A stretch of DNA of 64,000 nt from Branchiostoma floridae (lineage: Eukaryota; Chordata; Leptocardii; Amphioxiformes; Branchiostomatidae). The notes under the pieces are model-generated. The model saw only the letters and a list, made by a program, of their open reading frames with translations, was not told the origin of the DNA and did not search any database. The stretch spans positions 2,473,182 through 2,537,181 of the forward strand of contig NC_049980.1 of assembly GCF_000003815.2 (NCBI RefSeq), in the 5' to 3' direction. Positions 60,766-64,000 of the stretch are shown here, in pieces. Both the position numbers and the translations under genes were made by a program. Each line of letters begins with the position of its first letter. Position 1 is the stretch's first letter.

Positions 60766-60788
60766 GGCGCCATTTTGCCGCCATCTTG
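60766..60788 (-). promoter_or_regulatory. Paired YY1-like motifs
   Basis: The minus strand reads CAAGATGGCGGC then AAAATGGCGCC, two overlapping YY1-type sites (AAnATGGCGGC). Such sites often sit at transcription starts, but no gene was recognised next to them. Confidence 0.35.
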
Positions 60789-61999
60789 TCCACTGGGCTG
60801 AGGTTATAACACGCTTGTCTACTCGCCTTGTGTGTCAAACTGGGCAGAAATAGACCCAAATTGTACCCAAATGTGAGCCTGCTCACCTGTGCTGTAGACT
60901 CTGTTTGCTGTCACACCTCCTCATGTCAGTACAGGTAGAGGAGACGTGTCTGTGTGTCTGCTGCACGATGTGTGGAGGAACTATCCCCCATCTCCTGTCT
61001 GCTGTGTCGTCTCTGCCTCCTCTCTGGGGGTTATCTGTTTCTCCATCTCGGTATAACATCTCCCTGTGTACAATAAACATTAAACTGAAGTTCTATTTCT
61101 TCAAGATGCGTTCTAAGATCTTAACTAACGTTGACAGTTAAAACGAGAGACCACTTCTACATTAATTTTAAAGCTCTACCAATATGACCTGTCGTGCCGT
61201 AATAAAAAGGATACGACTATAATCTGTCCTTCCTACCTTCAAAATATCATTAAAAAATCCTCAAATCATCCGAAACATGAACTCTACTCTGGCAGAAAAG
61301 GCACGATGTATGATACCAGAACAAAACTTTGGCGAACAACAAAGTGAACAACTTTGTTCTCAAATACAAATCTTACATTCCATGGTTTGCCTGCTTTCTA
61401 ATGTATCCAAATTATGAGAATGTTAGATATGAAAAGGACACGATAAAGCTTATCTATAACAAACACTCTGAGGAGAAGAATGGGAAAGGCTACCATGGTA
61501 CCAAAGTAACGTATAAGTTTCAAAGGGGGAGGGGGCAGTTGTGACCCTACTTGATAATACAAGTACAAATAAAAACTACTATTGTTGTCCATCTTTCAAA
61601 CTGAAAGCAAGCTATTCATATCGAGAGTGTGTTGGTACTCAGTAGTTTGTTTATATAAGTGAAACAATTTGGCAACATTGCTGTAAGTATTCCGGAAAGC
61701 GACAGGTCGCGTCTAGCCCTGGGATGCCGTTGAACCTGCCTTACCGACCTGAATCTAGTGACAAGTCCCTTCCATTCTGCTGGTACGTACGGTAGTTCTG
61801 AAAACTAACTCAGCACCGGGACACGATAAACAACGTGGCGCTGGTCTGTACAAACACTAGTAACTCTTTTTTTTCTGCGAAAAGCCAAATCAATCTAACA
61901 GACGGACAGTAGAACCAAGCTACCAACAGTATCAGGAATCGAGGTTGGACCCAACAGTTTTCACAAATGAAAGTACTTGTCTATTAACCCTGTCCTCCA
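60789..61999. other. Intergenic, no gene seen
   Basis: An AATAAA-type signal (CAATAAACAT at about 61070) is present but cannot be linked to a gene. Confidence 0.4.
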
Positions 62000-63470
62000 A
62001 AACGTACCCATTTCAAACTTTACTGTAGCTTATGTTGGGATTAGCTCACGACTGAAACCAGTTTTGTGGTGACACCGGGCGAAACAAAGGCAGAAGCGCG
62101 AGATGCTGGATGCGGCAATGACATCGCTGACCTGACACCTTATGTTCGGCAAGTGAAGCGTCCCGTCCTAGCGTACCCTGTGTTCTGACGGATAGCGCAC
62201 AATCACGGACAAACCTGTATCTGATAGGCCTCTGTCAGGATCGACTAGATAGATAACGAACTCCAAAACAATGGGACACATACGCATGTGTTCTATGGCC
62301 ACCTCGCTAAGCTGCACGTGCGTCTCGAAACACAGAAACATCGTAATAAGTGATGCAGGCAATTTTCAGGGCGACGAGACTTATCGTAATAGCATCTACA
62401 TATGCGGAGAAATGGGCCTTTGACGTACCAAATCCAGACAGAAAAGCTCCTGTGATAATGAGATAATTCATTCAAAAGGCTATGGATTCCAAACGGTTCT
62501 CATGACAAGTTAAAGATCATCACCGTACAGGCGTCACCGCACCATCCTGCACCTGTCCTCGGAAACGGGTCAGTGTGTTTCCCGCAGAGCAGCCTTTCAT
62601 CCCGCGGTGACGCTGACGCTCTCGTACAGAATGGTTTATACGAGCCGCGGCGTTACAAAACTGCACAGATCCGCGACGTTGTGCTGTACCGCAGTCTGTC
62701 AGCCACTCGGCGGGACCAGGTGCCACTACACACCGCAGAAGTCCCCAATGTGGATCCGATACGCCAGCAGCTCGGCAAGGTGCAACCCGGGCGGGTTGGT
62801 GATGTGCAGATTTGCATTAAATGTGAGTTCGGATCAGCCAATGGAGAGGTCAAGATTTTGCCGGGTCGCGAGTAGAAGAGGATGTTTCCGAGGCAGGGTT
62901 GTTGAGCACGGCGTGGAGGCAGCTTCTCGTACAAGTGCTCATCTTACGCGCTCCCGAACCGCGCAGCGCCTCTTCACCCACTGAATGATGATGATGATGA
63001 TGTAAAAATGTTAATTTATGTAAGAACAGAGTTCGCCCATTCACCTTGGCGGGCGCGTGTGTGCTTCTGGGATATATTAACATAAGAATTAACTGCACTT
63101 CCTCTTCAGACAGCACTGGAGACCACGAGTTCTACGGTACTCGGTACTGACTAGCTTTCGGTTTTCGTTCGTGCCGTTAAGGGGAGGTGTAAGAAGTTGT
63201 CTCGGCATGGGTGTGGTCAGGCCGCCGACAACCTACGTCACTCCTGCCGCCGACCCTTTGCGTCAACGCCTGGCTGTGGACCAATGGCAGCTCTGTCCGC
63301 GCACCGGAAATAAAGCAAGGAGCATCCATCAAACGTGATGGGACACAGATTCACCGGAAATCAGACCAGCACGGGAAAACTGACGCACAGGAACAAGTTG
63401 CAAATGGTATTACAATAGTAGAACTCTCTGAAACTGCCCCTTTATTCTGCAATGTCGTCTGAAGGTCCTT
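62000..63470. other. G+C-rich block 4
   Basis: Higher G+C and CpG than the flanks. Overlapping frames on both strands at 62500-63110 have no recognised domain; one minus frame encodes six His from a (ATG)n microsatellite at 62985-63002. May be regulatory or part of an unseen transcript. Confidence 0.3.
62985..63002. repeat. (ATG)n microsatellite
   Basis: About six ATG/TGA triplets in tandem. Confidence 0.85.
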
Positions 63471-64000
63471 TATACTGTTATATTTCGTTCGCGCTACATG
63501 GTTATAGAGTTAAGAATACCTTGGAAAGTTGAGTTATATATATATAAGGGCAAACTAAGAACTTTAGAAATAAAATGAAATAGTCTTAAGACAACTGCTT
63601 TTACAGGTCTTAAGGAATAGACTTGGTCCATAGGAAAAGAAAAACTACAGCCTGTCGTGAAAAGGTCACAAAACTTGTTTTAACCCTTTTCACGTGTCAC
63701 TTTTTAACTTTCACCTCTGTTCACAAGAAATGAGGAACTAGTCATGACAATTAACTTTAATCGAGAACTGTAACATGGAACGTGATAATCAGTTTTTTTA
63801 ACGTTGAACAAAAATAGAAAAAAAAGAAACATCTTAGCACTGTATATTCTATGATAACCGGAGATATTGTCAATTTTGAACCTCCATCTTCACAGGAGCT
63901 GAAAAAACGCTTCTCCAAGAGCCAGAACAAGGTCACTGTCAACATTATTTCATGTGCATCGCACGGACGCCATGTTGGTGACCTTTGATCCCACCAAAAA
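63471..64000. other. Right-hand flank, no gene seen
   Basis: AT-rich. Near the end (63979-63991) the minus strand has GGATCA-A-AGGTCA, a DR1-like nuclear-receptor motif. Confidence 0.4.

Noticed and set aside
62850-63116. Minus-strand frame with a six-histidine run
   Set aside because: The His run comes from the (ATG)n microsatellite and the rest is not recognisable.

Overview
The window looks like gene-poor, AT-rich, repeat-laden animal nuclear DNA. The one confident protein-coding gene has a spliced leucine-rich-repeat (LRR) membrane-protein structure with canonical GT-AG splice sites. The rest carries relics of non-LTR retrotransposons, several palindromic (foldback) DNA-transposon derivatives, minisatellites and short simple repeats. 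There are no bacterial-style operons, ribosome binding sites or dense ORFs. My best guess is an invertebrate chordate of the amphioxus (Branchiostoma) type, because of the small-intron LRR receptor, the style of the foldback elements and the LINE 3' tails. That is inference from style, not from a database match.

Layout. Positions 1-767 are the upstream flank of the LRR gene and contain an old LINE 3' tail. Positions 768-2434 hold the LRR gene: signal peptide, LRRNT, about 12 LRRs, LRRCT, stalk, one transmembrane helix and a short tail, in two coding exons split by a 143-bp phase-2 intron. Positions 2435-3090 are the 3' flank with two AATAAA signals. From 3.1 to 9.6 kb lies a dense nest of repeats: a CCAAT-motif repeat (two diverged copies), two copies of a palindromic MITE in opposite orientation, a second MITE with likely 8-bp target duplication, a third MITE sitting inside a CCAAT-repeat copy with a 3-bp TAA duplication, a LINE 3' fragment, and a 484-bp inverted-repeat element. 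From 9.6 to 36.6 kb the sequence is mostly featureless AT-rich DNA with foldbacks (18.3, 21.2 and 24.1 kb), a decayed reverse-transcriptase relic (19.4-19.8 kb), microsatellites, and a perfect DR5 nuclear-receptor motif at 15.5 kb.

From 36.6 to 48.7 kb composition changes. Three blocks (36.6-38.5, 40.9-42.3 and 46.2-48.7 kb) are visibly richer in G+C and CpG, and the first carries a tight cluster of nuclear-receptor half-sites including DR5 and DR1 arrangements. I could not recognise a protein in any of them; they are candidates for regulatory DNA, promoters or unrecognised exons. A 44-bp minisatellite lies between the first two. From 48.7 to 62 kb the sequence is again AT-rich with one foldback (54.5 kb), a small dispersed duplication (55.8/56.2 kb) and a YY1-like site pair (60.8 kb). 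A fourth G+C-rich block occupies about 62.0-63.4 kb.

Only the LRR gene can be assigned a molecular role. Most open frames elsewhere are short, overlapping on both strands and without recognisable domains, so I did not call them genes.
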